From Ostrinia nubilalis (Eukaryota; Arthropoda; Insecta; Lepidoptera; Crambidae): 64,000 nucleotides of DNA. The notes beneath the pieces were generated by a model. That model was not told where the DNA came from and searched no databases. It saw only the letters and a program-made list of their open reading frames with translations. The position numbers were made by a program, and so were the translations under genes. Positions 1 to 12,400 of this stretch are shown piece after piece (position 1 is the first letter of the stretch; every line of letters starts with the position of its first letter). The stretch is from assembly GCF_963855985.1 (NCBI RefSeq), contig NC_087096.1, positions 248,001 to 312,000 of the forward strand, read 5' to 3'.

Positions 1-128
1 GGACCTCTGATGCGCAAGCGGAGCTTACACCTGGGCAAACACATCCTAAGCCCACAAGATGTAAAACATATCGCCCCCCAAAAGATACTGCACTTCCTAA
101 TGGATGCAGGACTCGGAGGCGAACTGTA
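1..128 (+). pseudogene. C-terminal end of a LINE reverse-transcriptase ORF (cut by window edge)
   Basis: Frame 1 is open from base 1 to a TAA at 127-129 and reads about 42 residues, including SLHLGKHILSP and KILHFLMDAGLGGEL. This resembles the extreme C terminus of R1/jockey-type LINE pol proteins, where a short leucine-rich tail ends the ORF. The start lies outside the window, so the clade cannot be fixed. It sits beyond the raptor polyadenylation signal and is not part of raptor. Confidence 0.35.
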
Positions 129-182
129 AGGAAAACAGCGGCGATCACAATAGATCGATAACGGTCGCAGTGATACTAGGAC

Positions 183-188
183 TTTATT
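183..188 (-). terminator. Candidate polyadenylation signal of raptor
   Basis: TTTATT on the plus strand is AATAAA on the minus strand, about 230 nt downstream of the raptor stop codon at 419-421. No better-placed signal is obvious, although the A/T-rich tract at 210-235 offers variants. Confidence 0.45.
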
Positions 189-418
189 GAACTAGAATAG
201 CCGCTCAACACAAATAAAAAAAATAAAAATAAATACACGCCAAATCATCCATGAGTGCCGTGTGCACACTACAATAATGACGCTCGGATCAAACCCCTTT
301 TTGGGGCGCATCTTCGTGGATGAAACGACGTATGATGCAGAGTCGGTGTCGCTTTGTACCTGGGCTGCAGCGCTCACTGGTGGAAGGGCAGCGGCAGCGC
401 GAGGCTGTAGAGCGAGGG

Positions 419-3400
419 TCACCGGCGCGCCTCCGCTACATACACGCACACGGACGAGTCCTTGGAGCCCACGCCCAGCGCCACCCTGTGCGACCCACCG
501 TTCACATTACTTCATAAAATGTAAGGCATGATTCAATTACATATTAAGAGTATCCTAATGAAAAAGGGATATTATTATACAAAAAAACTAAAGTTTGTTT
601 CCTTAATAAAGAAAAATAAAATAAAAATGTTTGAAACTGTAACTGCGTAGCTCACACCAGTACAGTATACAATATAATCTTGTAAAATCTATAAATAGAT
701 GCTGACAATAGTGACTAAGTTTCTTGCGCTGTTTCTTCTCAGCACTGGCCCATGTCCTGAAGTAGTGGTAAAGCCCGGTCTGCGAGCACGTAGATTTTGT
801 CCAATGACCTCAAGCTACCCATCCTTATCGCTCGCGCGTAATTATATTGCTGTCGCGACTGTGCGACGGGCGACAGCAACAATTACGCGCGAGCGATAAG
901 GATGGGTAGCTTGAGGTCATTGGACAAAATTCTATGTGCTCGCAGACCAGACTATAGACGTGTAAAAGTGCTCTTTGCCTACTTGCGTAAATAAACAATT
1001 AGAATGTTTCACATTGGCGCGTCACGTGTGAAGTGTGCGTGTATCCCTTATACGCACCGGAGCGGGTGGAAGGCGAGGCAGGCGACGGGCCCGATGCGCG
1101 CGCCCATGAAGCCCTCGTGGTGCTTGATGCTGTTCAGCAGCCCGCCCTTCAGGTCGAAGATGCTGATGCACTGGTTCACCGACCCGCTGCGGACAAATCA
1201 CAAGTTTGCATTTCATTACAAATAATTGTATTGAGGAGTTCAAAAGGATCAAAATAAAAAAAAATCAAAATCAAAAGTATTTATTCAGTTTAGACCACAA
1301 GTGGCACTTATGAACGTCAAAATTATTATAGAAAATAATAAAAAAGAAAAGTTAGCCCTTATGGGGCACTTTACATGTCTCCTTATCTTATATACTGAGT
1401 AATTAGGATTAATGAACATAGGGTAAACTGCCAGTCATTGGACCTTCATACTTTTTTGGATTTTTCAAACACACAAACGTACCAGTAACTTCGGAGAGGC
1501 GCCGTTCAACGCACACTACAACAGAACGGCAACGTCACCGCGCCGTTTTGAAAATGGCGGCAATTCGAAACTAAGCAATAGAAATTTATATGTTTGCGGA
1601 TCCGCATTGCTGGATCCAGCACTGCATGCTGGATCCAGCATGTTTAAAAAGGCGCTGGATCCAGCTGGATTGCTGTATGCTGGATCCAGCAATTGCAATC
1701 CCTATTGGACACTTAAGAAAGTTACACACGATCAACTTTACAAAAGTTATTGGACAGTTATTTACTGAATTAAAAATAGCATTTCTATTTCAACAACTGA
1801 GAGATTCCGACTGATGGAGATAAAAGGGAGTTTTTTTGAAGGAATATTCATTTTAAGAAAATTCAAGGGTTGTTTTGTCCAACGACTAGCAGCGCCCAAT
1901 GACTGTCGGTTTACCCTACGTAAACAACTAAAAGTAACATAATACATCTGTGCACGACGCACGGACGGCCCCGAATAGAAACTTAAATAGCTGTAAATAA
2001 TTGTTTCGTTTTTGTTTCATAGTTGTTTCATAGTTGTTTCATTTTTATTTCGTTTTATAAAGTTTGTATAGTTTAAATGTCGATTACTTCGTAATACAGT
2101 CCACTTTCTCTTTGTTGGTTCGCAGTTAGTTCTCAGTTGATGTGTAAAGTCTCTAATTAATTACTGATTAATTAGGCGTATGTGGGACGTTGGAGATGTA
2201 TAAATCATAGTTTATTTTAGAAAACCATAGAAATGTATAATTTGATAGCCCTTTGTTTTATGTATATCGATTAAACCTGTAATTTCGTCTAGTTATGTAT
2301 GTCGAGTCATATTTATAATATGTAAATTAGAAAGATAATTATGTATAGATCTTTACAGTTATTTACTTTTAATTGGTGATAATCTTAATTAGCCATAAAG
2401 GCAATTAATGTAAAATAGTGTGGCCAAATGAGCCCTATTTTTTGTACAAATGCTTTATTAGTAATTAACCCTGTACCTGTGTACCTTTATTTACCTGTCT
2501 AATGATAAGGGATAGTTTACCTGAAAATAAATAATATAGATTCCAAAGAATAGTGGAAGAGCTAATTAGAATCCGATAAGAATTAGGTCAAGGTCATAGT
2601 TAAAAAATAGGTCACCGAATAGATAAAAAACAGGCTCTCTATACGGTATTGCCGCCCAAGGGGGGTCTAAATTAGAAAGAGAGGGCAATAGATTTGCTGT
2701 TTCATTAGAGCGAGAGGCAACTAGGTTTTCTCACTCTAATGAAAGTAAATAAATATCGGGGTGCCATCCGGACCCAGTCAGTTCCGCGTTTTCTCCTCAA
2801 CAAGCTACAACACCAAGCTCTCGCTACTGCTCCGAGGAACCGGTCACAGTCTCAACCACAACCGAGTTATTATTTCTGCGCTCCCCGCCCCCTTCGTCTC
2901 GCTCTCCCGCTCGCGCTGCACCCCGCATCGCGCCGTGTCGGCGTACGGTATCCAGGGTCCGCACAGGGTTGCTACCCCATACCGTCCGGCACATTGGTCC
3001 ATTCGGAGCCGGATTGGACACTTCGGCAGCAAAAGCGAGTGGGAAATTTCATCGGCTTCATAACCGGAAGCAAGGGGAGCGTAGTAAAATGCCGGTGACT
3101 CGGAGTAGAGGCAGACCCGCGGAGCCGATCGAGGCACAGGAGCGCCCTGAGGAGAGCGCTCCCGCGACCGCGTCACAGTCAGTGGCGGCCCCGAGGCCGT
3201 CAGCGCCGGAACCGGTGCGGCATATCGAGCCGCCCGGCTCCCCGTCGGAGGCGCCACCACCACCGCCAGCACCGTCGTCGCAACAGCAGCACGACGACGC
3301 AGCAAGAGCGTCGTCGACGAAATCGGACCGTGCGCGAAGGATCGCGCTCGCCAAACAGAAGATAGCCAGACTCAAGCTGGAGCTGGAAGAGGCCAGGCTT

Positions 3401-6400
3401 GCCGTCCTGGAGGAGGACAGCCAGGACGGCGAGTCGGTCGCATCGGGTGAATCGCTGGGCCAGGCGCGAGTGGCCGAGTGGCTGAATACAGTACCGCCGC
3501 CACCGCCCGCCGCGCCGCTCAGTGCACCGCAACAGTCTACAGGCGTAGCACCGCCGCCCGGCGTGCCACATGCACCGCCGCCCGGCGTGTCACACGCACC
3601 ACCGCCGCCACCCGGCGCGCCACACGCGCTGCCGACCGGCGTATCGATCGCACAGCAGCTCGCCGCGCCGCTATCGGGCGTGGCGCCGCCGCACAGCGTA
3701 CAGTTGAAGCAATCGTCGTCATCGAAGCCGCCGCCAGCAGCAACGGGGTATCATCGGTCCGAGGGACAATTCGACCTCAACGAGCTGGCGGCCGCCATCG
3801 CGCAGGCCGCGCGCCCACATGGGGCCACGCCGCGATTCATCGGAGAACTGATGCCCTTCGGGGGCTCGCATCTCGACTGGCTCGCCTTCAGAGCGGGCTA
3901 TCAAGAAACAGAGAGATACTTCACAGAAATCGAGAATACAGCCCGCCTGCGACGGGCTTTGAAAGGAAAGGCCAAGGAAGCGGTTAGCAGTTTACTCATA
4001 GTAAACACTAGCCCGGCGGAAATAATCGGCGAACTCGAGACAAGATTCGGCAGACCGGAGACGATTGCGCTCGCCGAGATCGAACGACTTCGCAACGTAC
4101 AGAAGCCTACAGATGCGCCGCGGGACATAATACAGTTCGCGAGTCGAATAAAAAACAGCGTCGCTACACTCCGCGCACTCCAGCAGCCGCAGTACATGTA
4201 CAACCCGGAAGTGGTCAAGCAAGTGACAGAGAAGCTGACGCCGTCGCTGCGGTACCGGTGGTTCGACTTCAGCCGGGACCAGCCGCCAGAGGAGCCGGAC
4301 CTCGTGCGCCTTCACCGCTTCGTGACCAGGGAGGCGGAGGCGTGCGGGAAGTACGCAGACCCCGAGCTCGTCGGCGGCGCCGAGGAGCAGCAGCAGCGCG
4401 CGGCGCCACGCAACCGGCCGCAGCGCGCCTACAACAGTCGGAGTGACAGCGAAAAGTGCGACAACAGAAGCGAAAAGTGTCCAGTGTGCAGTTTACCGAA
4501 CCATAGCGCCGACAAGTGTAGAAAATTTGTGCGTGCGAACAACAGTGAACGATGGAGCATAGCGAAAGCGGATCGACTATGTTTCCGTTGCCTGAACCCC
4601 AGGAGAGGGGGGCATAAGTGTGAAGACCGTCAGTGTGGAGAGGACGGCTGTGAGAGGACCCACCACCCATTACTGCACTTCAAGAGACCTGAAGTGCCAG
4701 CCAGCCGGAGTGAAACAGTGACAGCAGCAAATTCATCTGGAAAGTCAACCGTAAGTTTCCTCAAAATTCTACCAGTGACAGTGGTGGGCCCCAAGGCCAA
4801 TATAGACACATTCGCACTATTAGACGACGGCTCGACAGTCACACTCATAGACGAAGACCTGGCTAAGCGCGCGGGCGCTACAGGACCCATAGACCCATTG
4901 AGCATAGAAGCTATAGCGGGGGCCCGAGTCACGCGTACCGACTCGCGACGAGTGAAACTTGTGCTACGAGGGCAGGATGAAGAGCACTCCCTGCGAGGCC
5001 GCACTATCAAGAACTTACGACTGGCGGCCCAGCACATTGACCGAGACTTGTCAAAATATCAACATCTTCAAGACATCGAAACGCGAGTGCGGTATGCGGA
5101 GGCGCGGCCCACTATCCTGATCGGGCAGGAAAATTGGGAACTCCTACTGGCCAACGAGGTACGACGTGGCGCCGCAACAGAACCGGTGGCGTCCCGCACA
5201 CCCCTGGGGTGGGTGCTCCACGGCTCAAGCAGCCGGAGCCTGGGGCACACAGTCCACCACGTATACAGGCTCAATGAAGAGAGCGACAATAGAATAGAAG
5301 AAATGATCAAGAAGCATTTCGCAATCGAATCGTTGGGCGTGACGCCCAAGAAAACGCGCGCCGACCCCGAAGAGCGGGCGCTTCGCATCCTGGAGAGTGA
5401 AACCATCAAGCTGCCGACAGCGGGCTACGAAACGGGCCTACTTTGGGCCACCGACCACCCCGAGCTGCCCAACAATTACGACCAAGCCTTGACGCGCCTA
5501 CACAGCACAGAGCGCAAGCTGGACAAGCAGCCGGAGCTCGGGGCGGCGTACGAGCGGCAGATGTCACAGCTGATAGAAAAAGGATACGCAGAGGAAGCCG
5601 CCACCGCACCATCGACCACCGGGCGCATCTGGTACCTGCCTCACTTCCCGGTGCTCCATCCAGCCAAGCCCGGGAAGGTGAGGCCAGTCTTCGACGCCGC
5701 CGCTCGCACGAAGGGTACGTGCCTGAACGACCACCTGCTGTCGGGTCCGGACCTCCTGCAGTCGCTGCCGGGGGTGCTGATGCGCTTTCGCCAGCACGCC
5801 GTCGCCGTCGCCGCGGACATACAAGAAATGTTCCTGCGAATACAAGTTCACGAGAAAGATAGAGATGCGCTGCGCTTCTTGTGGCGCTCACACCGGCGGG
5901 AGGGACCGCCCACAGAGTACCGGATGAAGTCGGTCATCTTCGGAGCAGCCTGCTCACCGTGCACGGCGTTGTTTGTCAAGAATCACAACGCCGAGCGTCA
6001 TCGGGCCGACCATCCGGACGCAGCCGAAGCCATCGTGCGTCATCACTACATGGATGATTGTCTCCAAAGTTCCGAAACAGTTGAAGAAGCGGTATGTGGC
6101 TCTGTCCACATGCCTCACCACCCGAGCCGTGCACCTGGAGGTCGCGGCCTCCCTCTCCACCGACTCCGCCGTCCTCGCGCTGCGCCGCATGATGGCGCGC
6201 CGAGGGCAACCATCAGAGATCTGGTCGAACAACGGCACCAACCTGCGTGGTGCCGACGTCGAGCTCCAGCGGGCCGCCCTCCAGGCGAGCCGGCAGGAGG
6301 CCGCCAACCACCTCATCAGATGGCGCTACATACCGCCGAGCGCACCGTTCATGGGCGGGGCGTGGGAACGCCTCGTCCGGTCCGTCAAGGACGCCCTCAG

Positions 6401-9400
6401 CACCGTCCTGCGCGAGCGTCACCCCCACGAAGAGACGCTCGCCACTCTGCTTTGCGAGGCAGAATACACAGTCAACAGCAGACCACTGACCCACGTGTCA
6501 GTGGACCCCGACGACGCCGAAGCCTTGACCCCCAACCACTTCCTACTCGGGGGGTCGGGCCGCATCCAACAGCCGGGGACGTTCACCGAAGCAGACGTCG
6601 CCAGCCGCCACCACTGGAGGCGAGCTCAGCGGCTAGCCGACGAGTTCTAGGACCGCTGGGTCCGAGAGTACCTGCCGGAGCTCCAACACCGGCGGGAGCC
6701 GCACGGGAGCGGAGCACCGCTCCACATCGGCGACCTCGTGCTCATCGCCGACTCCAACCTGCCACGCAACGTGTGGCCCCGGGGGCGCGTCGTCCAAGTC
6801 TACCCTGGGCGCGATGGCATCGTGCGCGCCGCCGACGTCGCCACCCGCACCGGAGTCCTGCGCCGCCCCACCAAGAAGCTCGTCGTGCTGCCTACATCGA
6901 CCGTCGTGACACCGAGTGAGGTGTAGCGCCGAGTCAACCAGCGCTACACGGCGGGAGAATGTGCACGACGGACGGCCCCGAATAGAAACTTAAATAGCTG
7001 TAAATAATTGTTTCGTTTTTGTTTCATAGTTGTTTCATAGTTGTTTCATTTTTATTTCGTTTTATAAAGTTTGTATAGTTTAAATGTCGATTACTTCGTA
7101 ATACAGTCCACTTTCTCTTTGTTGGTTCGCAGTTAGTTCTCAGTTGATGTGTAAAGTCTCTAATTAATTACTGATTAATTAGGCGTATGTGGGACGTTGG
7201 AGATGTATAAATCATAGTTTATTTTAGAAAACCATAGAAATGTATAATTTGATAGCCCTTTGTTTTATGTATATCGATTAAACCTGTAATTTCGTCTAGT
7301 TATGTATGTCGAGTCATATTTATAATATGTAAATTAGAAAGATAATTATGTATAGATCTTTACAGTTATTTACTTTTAATTGGTGATAATCTTAATTAGC
7401 CATAAAGGCAATTAATGTAAAATAGTGTGGCCAAATGAGCCCTATTTTTTGTACAAATGCTTTATTAGTAATTAACCCTGTACCTGTGTACCTTTATTTA
7501 CCTGTCTAATGATAAGGGATAGTTTACCTGAAAATAAATAATATAGATTCCAAAGAATAGTGGAAGAGCTAATTAGAATCCGATAAGAATTAGGTCAAGG
7601 TCATAGTTAAAAAATAGGTCACCGAATAGATAAAAAACAGGCTCTCTATACGGTATTGCCGCCCAAGGGGGGTCTAAATTAGAAAGAGAGGGCAATAGAT
7701 TTGCTGTTTCATTAGAGCGAGAGGCAACTAGGTTTTCTCACTCTAATGAAAGTAAATAAATATCGGGGTGCCATCCGGACCCAGTCAGTTCCGCGTTTTC
7801 TCCTCAACAAGCTACAACACCAAGCTCTCGCCACTGCTCCGAGGAACCGGTCACAGTCTCAACCACAACCGAGTTATTATTTCTGCGCTCCCCGCCCCCT
7901 TCGTCTCGCTCTCCCGCTCGCGCTGCACCCCGCATCGCGCCGTGTCGGCGTACGGTATCCAGGGTCCGCACAGGGTTGCTACCCCATACCGTCCGGCACA
8001 ACATCTTTAAATTCATTCAAAATCGTGTATTATTAACACAATATTGCTTTTTCCAGGTGAAAAGTCAACTAAAGTTTTTGTTAACCTAAGAATTAATCCA
8101 CCTATGTGAACAGATGCGAAAACCTGGGTGAATTAATTCTAAGGCTAGAGCGACTGCTTTAGTCGAATAAATTCACCTAGGTGAAACGGTTCCGAGGTGA
8201 ACAAAGCGGAATAATCCCATAGTTGTACATAATTGGTAGCGGCCTGCGTCCAGCGCTTCCCTGCTACCTTTACGATGTCGTCGATCAACATGGAAAGCAT
8301 TGGGGGAGGTCTATGTTCAGCAGTGGACGTCCTATGTCACTCTTTACGAATATAACACATTAACACAATATTACTTTACCATTACTACACACACACCTAT
8401 ACAAACAGTTTTATCTTTTTATTAGTATTCTTTTCATTAGTATTCTTAATAAACGTAGTCTTATCATCCTTACCGATTTCCCGCCTTTTGTATTTATCTG
8501 TGCACTAACATTACTATTTATGTATGTTTATCTAGACAATTTTATGCAGCTTACTATTTTATTTATTTTACCAATGGTCCGTGACCCTCACTCGGCATGG
8601 GGCACACTGAAAACCAGCACCGTGGCCTTCGTCACCGTGGGCCACGGCATATGCTGAGTGGGGTCCCGTTGCAGTGGGCATCTTGTTGGTGAATGGGTGG
8701 CACTGCTCAGTTTACTCTTGTTTTTATTTTTTCTTATTTTATTATTATGTGCCACTGTCATGTCTATGTAATTGCCTGTATTTGTGTGATGTCCATTGTA
8801 ATAAATGTATCTTTCTTTCTTTCCTATGGCTGGAACGATGATGATGATGATGATGTACAAAATCAGAGTGCACTGACCAGGCCATGACGTCGGCGAGCGG
8901 GTGCACGTCGGCGGCGGCCAGCGGGCCGGGCGCGCGCGCCGAGCACACGCACGCCGCCAGCTTGCGCGCGTCGTACACGCGCACGAAGCCTGAGGTGCTG
9001 CGGGGAAACAAACTCTATTACCTCTGCCGTTGGACTCATTTTGCTTTGCGAGCTGAGACTCGGGTCACAACTCTTGACGTCAAAGTTTGATTAAGCATGA
9101 AATGGTAACGTTCCATATTATGCACGGAATCATTTCTTACTCCAACGAGTTGACAGATTCGAGTTTGCGAATTTTTTCTGACAAAATTGGGTACAATTTA
9201 CACGTTATTATTTTACATGGGAATCTCATTCCAGTTTCTAAGTAGGGAAAAATTACATCAGCTTCGTTAATATCTAGCGATATTTACTCTTCCAGTGCAA
9301 GATAGAAAGCGTCCACATGCGTCGAAGCACTTTCACCGCTGCCAACTTCTGTCTAGGATCTTAACAATCACAATAAAAGTTAACCAGAAAACTATTCCCA

Positions 9401-12400
9401 CCTCTCGTTCCCACCGCTGCAACTCCTGTGTAGCCAAGATCTACAGCTTGACCATCAATAAAAACCCAACCAGCAAAGGTCAAGTTTTACCTTGTGGCGA
9501 CAAGATCGGTGTAGTAAAAGTTAGGGAGTGCCTCCGCTGCCGGCGCCAGTCGCTTATTCGGTAACCAGTGCCGGTCGCTGACTCGGTTGCCGTCTACCGG
9601 TGGCGGCGCTAACCAGTGAGGAGCTTAGCAAAGTAGGCGGGCGCGCGCTCGTCCCGGCGAGGACAGTACGACCGGAGCAGCGGCGCGACTGACCAACCCA
9701 CCACCACCCATGGCCATGCCAACCTTGCGGTTATAACTGGCCGAATCGCGGGAGATGCGCGCGGAATTGCGTCTGCCGTAGCAGGTTGCACTCTGCCGCG
9801 CGCAACGCTTGACTCCCTACAAATTCTTTGATCTACTTCCTTGTCCCTATGCGCTACTCTCCCCGTTCGGCGTGACCCCCCCGGCGCGACTGACCAGACG
9901 GTGACGAGCGCGTGGCGGTCGTGCCTGGCGGCGGCGGCCAGCACGGGCGCGGCGTGGTGCTGCAGGCTGTAGGCGGGCTCGTCCAGCGAGGACAGCACGA
10001 GCGGAGCAGCGGCGCGACTGACCAGACGGTGACGAGCGCGTGGCGGTCGTGCCTGGCGGCGGCGGCCAGCACGGGCGCGGCGTGGTGCTGCAGGCTGTAG
10101 GCGGGCGCGGCGGGCGCGCGCTCGTCCCGGCGAGGACAGACGACCGGAGCAGCGGCGCGACTGACCAGACGGTGACGAGCGCGTGGCGGTCGTGCCTGGC
10201 GGCGGCGGCCAGCACGGGCGCGGCGTGGTGCTGCAGGCTGTAGGCGGGCGCGGCGGGCGCGCGCTCGTCCCAGGCGCGCACGCTGCCGTCCGCGAAGCCG
10301 CACACCAGCTCGTGCGCCGCTCCCCCGGACCCGCCGCCGCTGCCGTCGCTGCCGCGCCAGAGTGACGTCACGCCCGCTTCACACTCTGTAGGAACGATAG
10401 CGTTAATTAGCGGCGTCCAGACGTAAGACGCACTCGGACTCCCGAATCATGGAGAGTTTATTTCGCGCGGGTTTCGAGTGTCGTCAAACAGCGCGAGGAG
10501 CTCGAACTGAAGCGGCTTTGAGTATTCAACAAAAACTAACAAGGTATGGCTTTCAATCGCACGTTAATGCTCACGAGGCAGCGCTCAAGTCACGGCTACA
10601 TTAGAAGAGACATTGCCGTGCTTGGCCAATTATTAACTAAAAACGCAGTAAAGACAGTGTCGACAAAGTGACATTTCGATTGCAAGATGTCGGCAGCAGC
10701 ATGCGTCTGTCGTCACGGTACTCACGCGTGTCGATGTGCGCCTGCAGCAGCTCGACGTGCGCGTCCCACAGGCGCACGGCGGGCGCGGGCCCGGCCAGCG
10801 CCAGCGAGCGGCGCCGCCCGCACCAGCATGCGTGTGACGTCACGGTACTCACGCGTGTCGATGTGCGCCTGCAGCAGCTCGACGTGCGCGTCCCACAGGC
10901 GCACGGCGGGCGCGGGCCCGGCCAGCGCCAGCGAGCGGCGCCGCCCGCACCAGCATGCGTGTGACGTCACGGTACTCACGCGTGTCGATGTGCGCCTGCA
11001 GCAGCTCGACGTGCGCGTCCCACAGGCGCACGGCGGGCGCGGGCCCGGCCAGCGCCAGCGAGCGGCGCCGCCCGCACCAGCATGCGTGTGACGTCACGGT
11101 ACTCACGCGTGTCGATGTGCGCCTGCAGCAGCTCGACGTGCGCGTCCCACAGGCGCACGGCGGGCGCGGGCCCGGCCAGCGCCAGCGAGCGGCGCCGCCC
11201 GCACCAGCATGCGTGTGACGTCACGGTACTCACGCGTGTCGATGTGCGCCTGCAGCAGCTCGACGTGCGCGTCCCACAGGCGCACGGCGGGCGCGGGCCC
11301 GGCCAGCGCCAGCGAGCGGCGCCGCCCGCACCAGCATGCGTGTGACGTCACGGTACTCACGCGTGTCGATGTGCGCCTGCAGCAGCTCGACGTGCGCGTC
11401 CCACAGGCGCACGGCGGGCGCGGGCCCGGCCAGCGCCAGCGAGCGGCGCCGCCCGCACCAGCATGCGTGTGACGTCACGGTACTCACGCGTGTCGATGTG
11501 CGCCTGCAGCAGCTCGACGTGCGCGTCCCACAGGCGCACGGCGGGCGCGGGCCCGGCCAGCGCCAGCGAGCGGCGCCGCCCGCACCAGCATGCGTGTGAC
11601 GTCACGGTACTCACGCGTGTCGATGTGCGCCTGCAGCAGCTCGACGTGCGCGTCCCACAGGCGCACGGCGGGCGCGGGCCCGGCCAGCGCCAGCGAGCGG
11701 CGCCGCCCGCACCAGCGCAGCAGCGTGGGCGGCGGCGTGGCGCTGTAGCCCGCGCTCGCACTGCTGCCGGAGCCCGTCGACATCACGCCGCCCGCCACCA
11801 CTGCCACGCAAAACGATACTTTTGAAACGACCCATTTGGGCACATCGCAGCGACAAAGTGCAAACCACTAAAGCCTTGATCACACGTACACGTACACGTA
11901 CTTGATAAACGGGCGAGACAGTAAAATGTTTACTCGGTCGAGACAGTTGGGTGAGCGAGTCACATACTCGAGCGCTCGGCCGAGCACTCGGCGTAATGTT
12001 CATACACACCGAGTACTCGGCCGAGAGCACTGTCTCGCCCGTTTGCTCGGTACGTGTGATCAAGGCTTTACATTATAATTAGCGAGTGGAAAAACAGGCT
12101 TGAACAAAACTCATCAACATAATATTGTTAATTTCGTCCTGTTACCTTTACTGACGTGTGAGTGGTTCGCCCTTTACGATGCGGCTGACAAAAGATGCGC
12201 TCAATGCGGCCGTTATAAAACTATTTACATGTAAAATTCTAACACCAATCTACACCAAAAAAAAATTTAACCGATATTAAGCATTGATAAAATATTACAA
12301 TAGCTATCGGAAATAATACAGAACTGAAATACGAATATCCCATGACAGTTTACATAAATGAACGATAACACAACAAGCGAACACGAAAATTAGTATGAGG

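Larger units (their letters stand above)
1949..8000 (+). mobile_element. BEL/Pao-type LTR retrotransposon, defective
   Basis: Two direct LTRs (1949-2993 and 6960-8000) begin TG and end CA and flank an internal gag-pol region. The 5-bp target duplication ACATC is at 1944-1948 and 8001-8005. The LTRs differ only by a 4-bp indel near their start and one T/C change at about 2827/7832. Gag zinc knuckles precede protease and reverse transcriptase, the BEL order. An internal deletion removes most of RNase H and the start of integrase. It is inserted antisense to raptor between exons 27 and 26. Confidence 0.92.

Noticed and set aside
2739..3021. Small ORFs at the end of the 5' LTR (repeated at 7746-8036).
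   Set aside because: They lie inside LTRs, are identical in both, and have no protein signature.
5443..5862. Alternative-frame ORFs within the BEL/Pao pol region.
   Set aside because: Out-of-frame shadows of the GC-rich pol sequence. The pol frame has the RT motifs.
10687..11843. Many overlapping ~85-codon frames on both strands, spaced by 127 bp.
   Set aside because: Repetition of the exon-24 array, not a gene family.
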